Position numbers and translations under genes: made by a program
Source of the DNA: Rhizobium bangladeshense
GTDB lineage: Bacteria; Pseudomonadota; Alphaproteobacteria; Rhizobiales; Rhizobiaceae
Reading direction: 5' to 3'
Assembly (NCBI RefSeq): GCF_001662075.1
Contig: NZ_LYPL01000008.1
Coordinates: forward strand, 124,001 to 188,000
Length of the DNA stretch: 64,000 nt
The notes under the pieces: generated by a model
What the model was told of the DNA's origin: nothing
What the model saw: the letters and a program-made list of their open reading frames with translations, nothing else
Databases searched by the model: none
In this document: positions 1 to 10,200 of the stretch, piece after piece
How the letters are laid out: the number at the start of each line of letters is the position of its first letter
How positions within the stretch are numbered: the stretch's first letter is position 1

Positions 1-1
1 T

Positions 2-553
2 CTGGCGGCGGCGATGCGGCGCTTTGCCGAAGACGGCTATCAGAACGCGGCGATCGGCGATATCGCCCGCGATGTCGGCCTGTCGCTGCCGGGTCTGTTG
101 CATCACTTCCCGACCAAGGTCGATCTGCTGCTGGCGATCCTCGCCAAGCGCGATCTCGATAGCGCCGATTTCATCGGCCACTATCGCGCCGATCTTCGCG
201 GCCTGCTCAGGGGCATGGTCGAAATCTTCCGCCGCAACGCCGGAATGATCGAGGTCATCAGGGCCTTCGCCATCCTGAATGCCGAAAGCCTGATGAAGGA
301 CCACCCCGCCAAGGCCTGGTTTCTCGATCGCACCACGGAGATGCAGAAGCACATCGCCGCGACTTTCGAGCGGGCCGTCGCCGACGGCACGATCAATGCC
401 GGCATCGACGGGCAAGCGATGGCGGCCGAACTGATCGCCGTGATGGACGGCCTGCAGATGCTCTGGCTGCGCGAGCCTGATCGCTTCGATATGGTCGGCG
501 GCCTCGAAGCCTATATCAACCGCCTGCAGACGAGCCTCGGCCTGGAGGGCTGA
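2..553 (+). CDS. TetR/AcrR family transcriptional regulator, 5' end cut off
   Basis: The open frame enters from the left edge, so the true start lies outside the window. The N-terminal helix-turn-helix is visible (AAIGDIARDVGLSLPGLLHH followed by FPTKVDLLLAIL), as in TetR repressors. The rest is a helical ligand-binding domain of about 130 residues ending at a TGA. Only a few residues of the first helix seem to be missing. The ligand and target genes cannot be told from the sequence. The downstream neighbours are on the other strand, so the regulated genes probably lie to the left of the window. Confidence 0.85.
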   Translation: MAAAMRRFAEDGYQNAAIGDIARDVGLSLPGLLHHFPTKVDLLLAILAKRDLDSADFIGHYRADLRGLLRGMVEIFRRNAGMIEVIRAFAILNAESLMKDHPAKAWFLDRTTEMQKHIAATFERAVADGTINAGIDGQAMAAELIAVMDGLQMLWLREPDRFDMVGGLEAYINRLQTSLGLEG

Positions 554-633
554 AACGACCTCCGGTTCGGTGGTGGCATCTTCACCCGTTGAAGCGCATC
601 GGATCGACGGTTGCGCGATGGCGGCTGGGAGAC

Positions 634-936
634 TTAATGCGGATGCAACATACCTTTGGAGCGTTCTCGAACATAGCTGGCACAGAGTTTCTTCAGGCAC
701 CGGTACGATCCAATTCCGAGAAGGCTGCTCAGCCTTATAACTGTCGTTTGCGAAACGCCGCAGTTTTTTGCGACTGCTGCAGCGCTCTCGAAGGCAATCA
801 TGTCCGGCTGCTCAAGCATCCGCCTGGCCACCTGTTCCACTTGGTGTGGGAGGAGGATTCGTCCCTCAGCGATGAACTGTTTCAGTTCCTGAAAAGTTTG
901 AGGACGTTGATCTCTCAAAGGACGCATGGCTGACAT
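634..936 (-). pseudogene. RpiR/MurR-type regulator, HTH-only remnant
   Basis: The 100-residue product matches the N-terminal HTH domain of RpiR-family regulators (FQELKQFIAEGRILLPHQVE, then VAKNCGVSQTTVIRLSSLLG). Family members are about 280 residues, with a C-terminal SIS sugar-phosphate domain. Here the frame stops after the HTH, and no SIS-like reading is visible in the next 80 bases. It lies downstream of, and in the same direction as, the sugar catabolic cluster, so it may be the dead former regulator of that cluster. A functional stand-alone DNA-binding protein cannot be excluded. Confidence 0.6.
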
Positions 937-1038
937 TGGCGCCTCCGTGGCAGATGCGTTTCGAGCAGGATAAATCGTCGCATTTGGGGGAATGGGCGAC
1001 GCAGCTTGCGATGTGGACCGGACTGCATCGCCATGACG

Positions 1039-2031
1039 TCAATTGACGGCAACCGGCCTGCCTGTCTGCCAGCTCACAGTGGCGGCCTCTGCCAATTTCT
1101 GAGCCTGAAGGCCATCCAGCCCCCCTGGCCTCGGCGAGGGGTTGCCACTGTCGATCGCTTCGATGAAGGCGTTGATCTCGTTGGCGTAGGCCTGTGCATA
1201 GCGTTCGAGGAAGAAATATTGAACAGGATCGCCGCTGACGCCGTTTGCATTGGAAAGCTCGACGCTCGTCGCATGGATATTCTTCGCCGCAAGCATACCG
1301 GCAGCTCCATGCACTTCAATGCGCTGGTCATAGCCATAAGTCGCCCGGCGAGAATTGGTGATGACGGCAATGCGGCCCGAAGCCGTCTGCATTTGCACGG
1401 CGGCGGTATCCACATCGCCCTCGGCCCCGATTGCCTTGTCGACGAGAGACGACCCAAGCGCGTTCACGACGACGAATTCCTCGCCCATGAGGAAGCGGGC
1501 CATGTCGAAGTCGTGGATCATCATGTCGCGGAACAGACCACCGGAGGATTTGACGTAGTCGGCAGGCGGCGGCGCTGGATCCCGGCTGGTGATCGTCACG
1601 ATTTCGATTGCGCCGACTTCGCCCCGGCGCAGGCGCTCTTCCACACTCGCGAAGTTGGGGTCAAAGCGGCGATTGAAACCGATCATCAAGGTCGACGTGT
1701 TTTTCTCAACGACCTCGAGGCAGGTATTGATGCGCTCGACCGAGAGGGAGACCGGCTTTTCGCAAAGGATCGCCTTGCCAGCTCGCGCCGCCGCCTCGAT
1801 GAGATCGGCGTGGCTCGGGGTCGGCGTCGCGATAAGGATCGCATCCACGTTTGGGGAATTGATGACGTCCTCCGGGTCGCCCACCTCGGCGCCGGTCTGC
1901 GAGGCAAGCGTCTCTGCCGATGCCTTGAATGCATCCGCCACATAGGCAAGCTTCGCCTTCGGGTTCGCCGCGATAGTTGCGGCATGCACCTTGCCTATGC
2001 GGCCGGCGCCGATCACTCCAAATCTGATCAT
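1039..2031 (-). CDS. inositol 2-dehydrogenase-like oxidoreductase (Gfo/Idh/MocA family)
   Basis: This 330-residue cytoplasmic NAD(P)-dependent dehydrogenase has an N-terminal Rossmann fold (GVIGAGRIGKVHA), the family EKP motif (AILCEKPVSL) and a C-terminal sheet domain with FRDMMIHDFDMARF, which carries the usual catalytic Asp/His pair. It resembles rhizobial IdhA in length and in motifs such as SRRATYGYDQRIEVHG. It is the last gene of the minus-strand sugar cluster, 42 bp after the isomerase-like gene. The transporter context suggests it oxidises an imported sugar or cyclitol; myo-inositol is the best guess from the family, but a paralogue with another substrate is possible. Confidence 0.85.
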   Translation of the reverse strand: MIRFGVIGAGRIGKVHAATIAANPKAKLAYVADAFKASAETLASQTGAEVGDPEDVINSPNVDAILIATPTPSHADLIEAAARAGKAILCEKPVSLSVERINTCLEVVEKNTSTLMIGFNRRFDPNFASVEERLRRGEVGAIEIVTITSRDPAPPPADYVKSSGGLFRDMMIHDFDMARFLMGEEFVVVNALGSSLVDKAIGAEGDVDTAAVQMQTASGRIAVITNSRRATYGYDQRIEVHGAAGMLAAKNIHATSVELSNANGVSGDPVQYFFLERYAQAYANEINAFIEAIDSGNPSPRPGGLDGLQAQKLAEAATVSWQTGRPVAVN

Positions 2032-2073
2032 TGATGTCTCTCCATTATATGTAGGTCTTAACTATCGAAATAT

Positions 2074-2877
2074 TCAAACGGTGAAGGCCTCGCGAAAGCG
2101 GGCAACCGCCATCTCGTCGTCGCCGGAAGCCCAGGCCTCCATACCGATCGTGCCGCGGTAACCCATGTCCTTGAGCGCCCGGGCGATGGCCTTGTAGTTG
2201 ATCTCGCCGGTGCCCGGTTCCATGCGACCGGGCACATCCGCCACCTGGATTTCGCCGATATAGGGCAGCGCGCGCCGGCATAGCTCGATCAGGTTTCCTT
2301 CGCCGATCTGGGCATGATAGAGGTCCAGATTGAGCTTCAACGCCGGCCGGTTAACGGACGAGACGAGCGCGAGCGTATCCTCGGCCTTGGCAAACGGCGT
2401 CCCGGGGTGATCGACTGCCTGATTGAGGTTTTCGAGCACGAAAGTCACACCCTCCTGCTCCCCGAGGTCGGCGATGCGGTTCAGCGTATCGCGCGCCTTG
2501 AGCCACATTGAACCAGTCACTTCGTTGGCCTTGACGACCGGCAGCCCGTTGCCGTCGAGACCCGTACCGTGCAGGTTGAGACGCGGGCAGTTCAGCTGTT
2601 GGGCGACGGGGATCGATAACTTCGCGGTTCGCAATAATTCTTCCGCGCCTTCATCATCGGCGAGCGTGCCGGTCACATAGCCAGTCATCGACGAGAAGAC
2701 CGCCCCGGATCTTGCAAGAGCAGCGATGTCATGTTTCGTCCAGTCCCAGATCTCGGCCTGGAAGCCGAGTTCGGTGATACGCTTCAGCCTGTCGACAACA
2801 GGAAGCGACTTGAAAACCATCTCGGCGCAGACCGCGAGCGTAAAGGGGGATGAGATATTCGACGGACCGTCGTTCAT
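2074..2877 (-). CDS. hydroxypyruvate isomerase-like TIM-barrel sugar isomerase/epimerase
   Basis: The 267-residue protein belongs to the xylose-isomerase-like TIM-barrel family (Hyi/IolI type). Typical strand-end motifs are LNLHGTG, FVLENLN, LKLNLDLYHAQ and YIGEIQVADVPGR, which hold the metal-binding Glu, Asp, His and Glu. I chose the ATG at 2877 because a GGAAA element lies about 10 bases upstream; an ATG at 2889 in the same frame has no ribosome site. The frame continues further upstream without stops, but that part overlaps the ABC ATPase gene and looks non-coding. Its place between an IdhA-like dehydrogenase and a sugar transporter suggests a step in sugar or inositol breakdown. Confidence 0.8.
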   Translation of the reverse strand: MNDGPSNISSPFTLAVCAEMVFKSLPVVDRLKRITELGFQAEIWDWTKHDIAALARSGAVFSSMTGYVTGTLADDEGAEELLRTAKLSIPVAQQLNCPRLNLHGTGLDGNGLPVVKANEVTGSMWLKARDTLNRIADLGEQEGVTFVLENLNQAVDHPGTPFAKAEDTLALVSSVNRPALKLNLDLYHAQIGEGNLIELCRRALPYIGEIQVADVPGRMEPGTGEINYKAIARALKDMGYRGTIGMEAWASGDDEMAVARFREAFTV

Positions 2878-2956
2878 GACCGTTTCCATGTTTGATGACA
2901 GAAAAAGCGGGCAGCCTTTGAAAGCCAATGGTCGCCGCCTCCGGGTAAAGCCAGGG

Positions 2957-3751
2957 CTAGATCGTACCGCCGAGCTCTTCGGACAGTTGCTGCAGTTCCT
3001 TGCCGCCGGCCATGAGGTTCTGAAGCTCGTCCATCGCGATATCCGCCTTGGCAAAAGTGCCGAGCGTCTGGCCGCGATTGAGGATGGTGAAGCGGTCCGC
3101 GACCGCATAGGCGTGCCGAACATTGTGGGTGATGAAAATCACTCCCAGTCCGTTCTGCCGGACCTGGTGGATGTATTTCAGCACCATCGAAGTTTGCGCC
3201 ACGCCGAGCGCCGAGGTGGGCTCATCGAGGATGAGGATCTTGGCACCGAAATAGACCGCACGCGCAATCGCAACGCATTGGCGTTCGCCACCCGACAGTG
3301 TGCCCACCGCCTGATTGGGATCGCGGATATCAATGCCGATTTTGCGCATCTCTTCGCGCGTCACATCGTTGCAGTGCGCGAGGTCGAAGTGACGGAATGG
3401 GAAGATGCCTTTGCGTGGCTCCCGCCCCATGAAAAAATTGCGGGTGATCGACATCAGCGGAATCATGGCAAGGTCCTGGTAGACCGTCGCAATCCCCGCA
3501 TCGAGGGCATCGCGCGGGCTGCGGAAGTTGACGGGCTTGCCTTCGACCAGGAAGACACCTCCGCTTGGCCGGACGACACCGGACAGCGTCTTGATCAAGG
3601 TGGATTTGCCCGCACCATTGTCTCCGAGGAGACAAAGCACCTCTCCGGCCGACACTTGCATCGACACGCCGTTGAGAGCGATCACGGAGCCGTAGTGCTT
3701 GACGATATCGGTTACTTCGATGATCGGCGTTCGGTTATTGACGTCTGGCAT
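2957..3751 (-). CDS. sugar ABC transporter ATP-binding protein (FrcA-like, CUT2)
   Basis: This 264-residue ATPase has one nucleotide-binding domain: Walker [11 protein letters not shown]-loop VYQDLAM, signature LSGGERQ, Walker B ILILDEPT and H-loop ITHN. A single domain is the FrcA-type arrangement, unlike the double-domain RbsA/MglA subunits. The ATG at 3751 is only 2 bp after the permease stop, so translation is probably coupled. It powers sugar uptake with the permease and binding protein upstream. In-frame sequence before 3751 lies inside the permease gene and is not part of this protein. Confidence 0.9.
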   Translation of the reverse strand: MPDVNNRTPIIEVTDIVKHYGSVIALNGVSMQVSAGEVLCLLGDNGAGKSTLIKTLSGVVRPSGGVFLVEGKPVNFRSPRDALDAGIATVYQDLAMIPLMSITRNFFMGREPRKGIFPFRHFDLAHCNDVTREEMRKIGIDIRDPNQAVGTLSGGERQCVAIARAVYFGAKILILDEPTSALGVAQTSMVLKYIHQVRQNGLGVIFITHNVRHAYAVADRFTILNRGQTLGTFAKADIAMDELQNLMAGGKELQQLSEELGGTI

Positions 3752-3753
3752 GA

Positions 3754-4875
3754 TCAGCGCTCCCCGGTAACCTTGCGGCGGATGAAATTGTTGAAGAGAA
3801 CAGCCAGCAGCAGCATCGAGCCGAGGAAGACCTGAAACCAGTCGGAGTCGAACCTGGTATAGGTCAGGCCGATGGAGACCGAGCCGAAGATGATCGCTCC
3901 GAAGAAGGCGCCGATCGCCGACCCATAGCCGCCTGTGAGCAGGCACCCGCCAATGACGGCAGCGATGATCGCCTCGAACTCTTTTTGAAAACCGCGTCGG
4001 GCGTCGGTCGAGCCGGCGTCAAGCACGGTGATGATGGCGACCAGCGCGGCGGCACATGCCGTCAACGCGAACAGGCCGGTTTTCACCCTATGGACCGGGA
4101 CACCTGAGTTTCTTGCTGCATTCGGATCGCCGCCGGCAGCGAAGATCCAGTTGCCCATACGGGTGCGCAGCAGGACCCATGTTGCAGCCAGGGCAAGCAC
4201 GACGAACCACAGGACCGACACGGGGATGCCCGTGACCTTCGGCAGGCCGTTCGGGAACTTGTCGATCAGGTCGTGATCTGCGAGCCAGACGAATACGCCC
4301 TTCAGCGCATCGCCGGAAAAGAGCCCGAGCAGCGGACTGTCCTTCACATGGTCGCCGATGCCGCGAAGCTGCGTCGAGCCGCCGGTGGCCCCTTTCAGAC
4401 CGACGAGGGTCAAGCCGCGCAGTATGAAGAGAAATGCCAGGGTCACGATGAACGACGGCAAGCGGGTGTGAATGACGATCTGCCCATTGATCGCGCCCAT
4501 GAACGCCGCAAACAGCATTGTCATGACGATGGCAACCGAAAGCGGTTGACCAAAATTGGTCAGGATGACGCCGAAGATCAATCCTGCGAAAGCCACCATC
4601 GAGCCGATCGAGAGATCGAACTCTCCGCCGATCATGAGCAGTGCCGCCGCAATGGCGAGGATTCCCAATTGCGATGCCGGCGCCATGATGGTCATCAGGC
4701 CCGAAAGAGAAAACATCGTCGAATCTGCAGTGAGAAAGAAAAAGACGATGACGAGAACAAGGCCCGCCACGGCGCCCAATTCGGGCCGCCGCATCAAGTG
4801 TGTTAAAAAACTCACTTGTTTGACGCGCTCATCAACCGTCGGCGCAGCCGCCGTGTTCTGCTCAAGCGAAGCCAT
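3754..4875 (-). CDS. sugar ABC transporter permease (FrcC/RbsC-like)
   Basis: The 373-residue inner-membrane protein has about ten hydrophobic segments and the CUT2 permease hallmarks [32 protein letters not shown] and [20 protein letters not shown] placed the start at 4875 because GGGAGGAG lies 5-10 bases upstream; an in-frame upstream ATG (4938) lies in a hairpin-bearing spacer. It follows the binding-protein gene after a 123-bp gap containing a GC-rich hairpin, which may lower expression relative to the binding protein. The substrate is probably a monosaccharide; fructose, ribose or mannose are family examples. Confidence 0.9.
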   Translation of the reverse strand: MASLEQNTAAAPTVDERVKQVSFLTHLMRRPELGAVAGLVLVIVFFFLTADSTMFSLSGLMTIMAPASQLGILAIAAALLMIGGEFDLSIGSMVAFAGLIFGVILTNFGQPLSVAIVMTMLFAAFMGAINGQIVIHTRLPSFIVTLAFLFILRGLTLVGLKGATGGSTQLRGIGDHVKDSPLLGLFSGDALKGVFVWLADHDLIDKFPNGLPKVTGIPVSVLWFVVLALAATWVLLRTRMGNWIFAAGGDPNAARNSGVPVHRVKTGLFALTACAAALVAIITVLDAGSTDARRGFQKEFEAIIAAVIGGCLLTGGYGSAIGAFFGAIIFGSVSIGLTYTRFDSDWFQVFLGSMLLLAVLFNNFIRRKVTGER

Positions 4876-4946
4876 AACTCCTCCCGTGGAATCTTTATTT
4901 CGAGGTAGCAGCGGCGCTGCTCGGCCGCGCTCTGTCAACCGAACCC

Positions 4947-4965
4947 CCTCCCCTTGAGGGGGAGG
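4947..4965. terminator. intercistronic GC-rich hairpin between binding-protein and permease genes
   Basis: CCTCCCC, a five-base loop TTGAG and GGGGAGG form a perfect 7-bp stem. It sits between the stop of the binding-protein gene and the permease start, both on the minus strand. No T-run follows on that strand, so it is more likely an RNA-stabilising or attenuating hairpin that keeps binding-protein mRNA in excess than a full terminator. This role is inferred from common ABC operon behaviour. Confidence 0.45.
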
Positions 4966-4998
4966 AGATTCTGAGAGAATGCCTTCCGTCAGTTCTGG

Positions 4999-5946
4999 TC
5001 AGCGAATGCCCTTGGCGGAAAGATCGACGACCTGGGCGGCTTTTTCCTTGGTGATAAGATTGGGGCCGGATGGCACATTACCGCCAGGGATCAGCCCGTA
5101 TTTGGCGTAGTTGGCCAGAAACACGACGGGCAGATAACCCTGCAGGAACTGCTGCTGATCGATCGCGAAGGCTGCCTTGCCGTCGGCCACTGCCGTCAGG
5201 AAATCTGCCGAAAGGTCGAAGGTCGCGACATTGATCTTGCCGGTCATTCCAACATCCTCGACAGCGGCCAGGGACGGCTCGCCGGCGGTGCCGGCGCCAA
5301 GCGCCATGACGGTATCAACCGCCGCATTGGAGCTCAGTGCCGCCTTGACCTTCGCGCGAACGTCGGCAGGATCGTTGCTGACGGGCAGAACCGTGACCTT
5401 GCCGCCAAAACCGTCTGCGAAGCCCTTACAGCGCAGATCGAGCGCGACATTGCCGACCTCCTGGTTGACGCACAAGCCTTCCTTGCCGCCCAGCTCATGC
5501 AGTTTTGCACCGGCGGCCTTGCCCGCGGTGTATTCGTCCTGGCCGACATGCAGAAGCACCCCCAATTCCTTCGAAACGTCGGATCCGGAGTTGATCGAAA
5601 TAACCGGAATGCCGGCGGCCACGGCCTTCTTGATGGACGGACCGAGCGCCGATGCGTCCGGGATGGAGACGATCAGCCCATCGGGCTTCTGATTGATGGC
5701 CGCATCGATGAGCTGCCCCATCGAGACCATGTCGAATGTTTCCGGCGCCCGATAGTCGACGCTGACGCCGATATCCTTCGCAGCTGCGTTGACGCCGTTC
5801 TTAACCACGGACCAGAACGGGTCATTGGCCTGGCCATGGGTAACCGCAACGATGCGAATGTCCGCCGCATTGACGATTGCTGAAGAGCACATGAATGCAA
5901 CAGCGACGGCAGCGCCCGCGAAAAGCGATTTCAAACCAAATTTCAT
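4999..5946 (-). CDS. periplasmic sugar-binding protein of ABC transporter (FrcB/RbsB-like)
   Basis: The 315-residue precursor has a clear Sec signal peptide (Lys-Phe start, hydrophobic core AGAAVAVAFM, likely cut after SSAIVNA near residue 27). The mature part is a periplasmic-binding-protein type I fold: the opening strand IRIVAVTHGQANDPFWSVV, then DAAINQKPDGLIVSIPDASA and GIPVISINSGSD. It captures the sugar for the permease and ATPase encoded downstream. GGAGGG precedes the ATG. The two LacI-type operators lie 41-79 bp upstream of the start, so repression by the divergent LacI regulator is very likely. Confidence 0.92.
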   Translation of the reverse strand: MKFGLKSLFAGAAVAVAFMCSSAIVNAADIRIVAVTHGQANDPFWSVVKNGVNAAAKDIGVSVDYRAPETFDMVSMGQLIDAAINQKPDGLIVSIPDASALGPSIKKAVAAGIPVISINSGSDVSKELGVLLHVGQDEYTAGKAAGAKLHELGGKEGLCVNQEVGNVALDLRCKGFADGFGGKVTVLPVSNDPADVRAKVKAALSSNAAVDTVMALGAGTAGEPSLAAVEDVGMTGKINVATFDLSADFLTAVADGKAAFAIDQQQFLQGYLPVVFLANYAKYGLIPGGNVPSGPNLITKEKAAQVVDLSAKGIR

Positions 5947-5986
5947 CTAACCCTCCCAAAAACAGTCCGCTTCATACGGACCCGCC

Positions 5987-6004
5987 ATTGCTACCGGTAG
6001 CAAT
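5987..6004. promoter_or_regulatory. LacI-family operator O1, perfect 18-bp palindrome
   Basis: ATTGCTACCGGTAGCAAT is a perfect inverted repeat with the central CpG expected of LacI-family sites. It lies between the divergent binding-protein and lacI genes, 41 bp from the binding-protein start. A related second site follows with its centre 22 bp away. Confidence 0.8.
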
Positions 6005-6009
6005 CCTAT

Positions 6010-6025
6010 TTGCACCCGGTAGCAA
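6010..6025. promoter_or_regulatory. LacI-family operator O2, imperfect copy
   Basis: TTGCACCCGGTAGCAA matches the first operator's 16-bp core at 14 of 16 positions; the two changes (TA to AC) are in the left half. The centre-to-centre distance to O1 is 22 bp, about two helix turns, so two dimers could bind the same face of the DNA. Confidence 0.7.
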
Positions 6026-6120
6026 GCACGAGCAAACTACTTTATTGTCGGCAAAAATCAAGCATCTATTCCATTTTTATTTTCTTATGGAATATTCATT
6101 CCAAACAGGAGGAGACAGTC

Positions 6121-7116
6121 ATGCGCAAAAGGGCGACGGCAAGGGAGGTGGCTGAAGCTGCCGGCGTATCGAAATGGACGGTCATCCGTGCGTTTACACC
6201 AGGTGCATCCATTACCGAAGCCAGCCGGCAAAAGGTGCTTCAGGCCGCCGAGGCGCTGAACTATTCGCCGAACCTGCTTGCCCGCAGCCTGGCCACAAAC
6301 ATCACGCATCAGGTCGCGGTCTTCGTCGACGACTTCGCCAATCCGCACAAGCTTCCGGTTCTGGAGATGCTCTCCGAGCGCCTGCAGGCGGAGGGACTAC
6401 TGACTGTATTGATCAATATCAATCGGCACTTCGATCACGTTCACGCGCTGATCAATGCCGACCAACGGCAATTCGACGCGGTGATCCTGTTCGGGACGGC
6501 ATTTCGGGAGGAAACTCTCGGCGATCGACGCCTCGGCCCAGGTTTTCCCCCGATGTTCGTTCTGGCAAGAGACAGCCAGATCCCCGGCGTCCCGGCAATC
6601 GCCTGCGATGCGGAACTCGCCCTCAGCCAAATGGTCGATTACCTGTTCGACAAGGGCTATCGCCGTCCGGGCTTCATGACGGGAGCAAGAACCCTGTCGA
6701 CGGCACTCGGCCGGCGCCATCATTACGCGAATTTCTGGCGGCGGAAGGGCGTCGAGAGCGTCGTAGAGCTCAATACAGACCGGTACAGTGCTGAGGCGGG
6801 CGCCGAAGCGGCGCGAGCCTATCTGAGCGCTACCCCGCCCCCCTCGCGCGTCGATGTGTTGATGTGTGAAAATGACATTCTGGCGTTAGGAGCCATGGAT
6901 ACGGCCCGCAGTGAATTTGGTTGCCGCGTGCCGCAAGACCTTGCGGTGGCCGGTTTCGACAATATCGCGCTTGGCGCGACGCCGGCCTATGGCCTGACGA
7001 CTTACGAGCAGCCCACTTATGACATGATCAACACGATCGTGGAGATGATTACCGGAGTCCGGGCCGTCGAAACAGTCACCTTGCCAGGGCATCTGGTTCC
7101 CAGGCTATCCGCCTGA
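6121..7116 (+). CDS. LacI-family transcriptional regulator of the sugar cluster
   Basis: The 331-residue repressor has an N-terminal LacI HTH (ATAREVAEAAGVSKWTVIRA, then the hinge region LNYSPNLLARSLAT) and a periplasmic-binding-like effector domain ending in DLAVAGFDNIALG. I chose the ATG at 6121 because AGGAGGAG lies about 6 bases upstream; an in-frame ATG at 6010 would put the operators inside the gene. It is transcribed away from the ABC transporter genes, and the operators lie between them, so it most likely represses both directions until a sugar effector binds. Confidence 0.9.
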   Translation: MRKRATAREVAEAAGVSKWTVIRAFTPGASITEASRQKVLQAAEALNYSPNLLARSLATNITHQVAVFVDDFANPHKLPVLEMLSERLQAEGLLTVLININRHFDHVHALINADQRQFDAVILFGTAFREETLGDRRLGPGFPPMFVLARDSQIPGVPAIACDAELALSQMVDYLFDKGYRRPGFMTGARTLSTALGRRHHYANFWRRKGVESVVELNTDRYSAEAGAEAARAYLSATPPPSRVDVLMCENDILALGAMDTARSEFGCRVPQDLAVAGFDNIALGATPAYGLTTYEQPTYDMINTIVEMITGVRAVETVTLPGHLVPRLSA

Positions 7117-7183
7117 TTGCCGTTGACGGGAACCGCGCCAGATACGACTTATCGCATCAGCGCCGGAAGCGGATAGGCACTGG

Positions 7184-7210
7184 GAACCAGCCGATCGGAC
7201 GGGCTGGTTC
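7184..7210. terminator. hairpin between convergent lacI and alpha-mannosidase genes
   Basis: GAACCAGCC and GGCTGGTTC form a perfect 9-bp stem with a 9-base loop in the 159-bp gap between two convergent genes. No T-run follows on either strand, so I call it a possible bidirectional terminator or mRNA 3'-end hairpin only. Confidence 0.4.
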
Positions 7211-7275
7211 GCGTGACGGCGCGGATCGGGAGCGGTGAACGCCAGCATCGGCTGGGCGTCATCTCAACAGCAGTC

Positions 7276-10200
7276 TCAGGCCCTTTGCAGCTTCCAGGTC
7301 CTGATCTCAAACGGCATGATCTCGGCAGGTCCTTTCCGCTCCATCGGCTCTTCGAGAATGTTGAGCGGCTGCGAGGCCGACCATCCGGACGGCAACGCAA
7401 GGGAGAGGCGTCCACGCCGGCCGGCAGGTTCGTAGAGGCGCAGGATCAGGCCATCCCCCTCTTCCGCCGTTTTCAGGCCGGAAAAGGCGACGGGAGTGCC
7501 GGCGACGGTGAGCGGCGCGAAAGTGCCGGCTGAAAGGCCCTGGGCCTCATTGGTCACGAGCGGCTGGTTGAGATCGATTGCCTCATCGAGAACGCCGCCT
7601 TCATGCCAGGCGCCGTCATGCGGCATCAGCGCATAGGTGAAGCTCTGCTCGCCTTCGTCGGCCAACGGATCCGGATAGATCGGTCCGCGCACCAGGCTCA
7701 TGCCGATCACATTGCCGCGGGCGCTATGACCGTATTTGGCATTGTTGAGCAGTGCCACGCCGAAGCCCGGCTCGCTAATATCGACGAAACGATGGGCAAC
7801 GGCCTCGAACATCGCCTGTTCCCAGGAGGTATTGGTGTGTGTCGCCCGCTCGACGATGCCGAAGGCGCATTCGAACGTTGCTTTGCGGGCCTTTACATCG
7901 ATGGGATTGAGGGTGCGCAGCAGCGTGCGGCGGTCATGCCACTCGATCGTCGTTTCAATGTCGAGCCGCTTGGCATTGGCGCTGAGCACGTAGGTCTGCG
8001 TGACGCTCGAATTCCGGTAGCGATGAACGACACGGATCGCCGCGCGGTGCGGGCCGCTTTCGACGAGGCTGATGCTTTCGGGCGCTTCGAGACGGACGGC
8101 CTTTTCGGCATAATCGGCATCGATATCCCAGGCGTCCCAGTTGCGGGGCTTGTCGGCCGGATAGACCCAGAGCTGGTTTGCCGAGCCGTCGACCGCTTCG
8201 CGGCTGCTCGCCTTATGAACGAGGCTCGCAACCGCGCCGTCCTTGCCGATGACGACCGCGAGATGATCGTTTTCCAGACGATCGGAACCTGCCTTCAGCC
8301 CGCCCGCCGGCTTGAGCGCCTGCCTGTCGAAGACGGCAACGGACAGAGGGGCGACGATATCAGCGGCCGCGACGACCGTGCCGTCGGCAAGCTTGGCGCT
8401 GAGGGTCCGCGGCGCAAGCGACGGATTGACGACGACGAGGGCATTGCCGATCCCGCCCTTCGGCAGTTGGGCCGAAAGCGCCTGCAGGGCCTTTGCCTGC
8501 TCGGACTTGGCATTGTCGATAACGCCGCCAAGCTCCTGCTCGGCATCCTGGTAGACCTCGCGGATGCTCGATCCCGGCAGGATGTCGTGGAACTCGTTCT
8601 TCAGCACCACGCGCCAATCCGCCTCCAGGCTCTTGGGCTTGTCCGCGCCCAGCATATGGGCAAGCGAAGCGATGGTCTCGGCGGTGATCAGCGCGCGCTC
8701 GGCCTGGCGGTGCTTGCGCTTGACGCCGCTTTGGGTCGTTAGCGTCGCGCGGTGCAGTTCGAGATAGATCTCGCCGTCCCAGACGGGCAGGCTCTTCTCC
8801 GATGCGGTGCGGTGCGCCTCTTCATAGAAGCCCTTGACCGTGCCCCAGCGCGCCTGCGGAATGGCAGGAAAATCGCGTAGCTGCACTTCGCGCTCCACCA
8901 TTTCGGGCGTCACGCCGCCGCCGCCATCGCCGTAGCCCACGGCGAGAAGCGAGGCGTGATGCTGCATTTTGCCGCGGAAATTCTTCCAGGTCGGCACGTA
9001 GCAATCGGCCTGCACGAAGCCGTTATAGCCCTGCATCGGATTGTCGAAGGTGTGGGTCAACACCTGGCTGCCGTCGAGGCCCTTCCACCAGAAGAGATCG
9101 GAAGGGATATGATTGGTTTCGCTCCAATTGACCTTGATGGTGAAGAAGCTGTCGATCCCGCCTTGCCTCAGGATCTGCGGCAGCGCGCCGGAGAAGCCGA
9201 AGCAGTCCGGCAGCCAGCAGACCGAATGGCGCGCGCCGAAGGTCTTTTCGAAATAGCGCTGGCCGTAGAGAACCTGGCGGACGAGGCTCTCACCGGTCGG
9301 CATATTGGTATCGGGTTCGACCCACATGCCGCCGACGGTTTCCCACTTCCCCTCCGCGACCTTCCGCTTGATGCGATCGAGGAGCTCCGGATCCTCCTCC
9401 TCCATCTGCGCGTAATAATGGGCGGTCGACTGGTTGAAGCGGAAATCGTCGGAACGCTCCATTAGCGACAGCGCCGTGTTGAAGGTGCGCCGCATCTTCC
9501 GCCGCGTCTCGCGGTAGGGCCAGAGCCAGGCGAGATCGATATGCGCATGGCCCGTCAGCACCAGCTCGCCATTCGGCGGAAAGCGTTTCTGCAGCGCCTT
9601 CAACCGCGCCGTCAGCGCCTCGAAAGCGGAAGCCGCCGAGGCGCTCTGCTCGTCGGTAAGGCCCGCCGGATTTTCCTGGAGCTCCGGCAATTCCCAGATC
9701 TTCTGCTGCATGACGGCGTCGGCGGTGCGGGAGACGTAAGCGGCCGTATCCGACGGCCAGTCGAGGCTGCGCAAGGCGTGCTCGGCCGCATCCATCATAT
9801 GCGGCACAACTTCATGTTCGCCGAGCACCTCGATCGCTTCTGCCACCTGCTTCAACAGAAGATGCAGGCGATGGGCCGGGCCGTCGAGCCAGATCAGCCG
9901 GGCCTTATTGAGCCTCGGCGCCCGGTTCGGCTCGCCGAAGGGAAAGCGCGCGACGCTTTCCGTCGCAATCGAAAAGCGGCGGCCCTTGATCGAAAATTCC
10001 TGGTGGTAGGGATCAAGTCCGAACGTCTCACTTTGACCATCAGGATAGCTCAGCGTAATCAGGCTCTCGCCGCCGAGATCGAGCTGCAGGCGGATATCCT
10101 CGAGCGGCCAGCCCACCGGGGCCTCAGCGCTTGCGGCGAAATGCACGACCCCCTGGCGGTGCGGCCAGTCCTGATGATGGCCGATCGGCTCGCCCTCGAA

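Noticed and set aside
1006..2034. 342-codon plus-strand open frame opposite the IdhA-like gene
   Set aside because: It mirrors the dehydrogenase, which has clear family motifs on the minus strand; the plus reading is Arg/His/Asp-rich and matches nothing.
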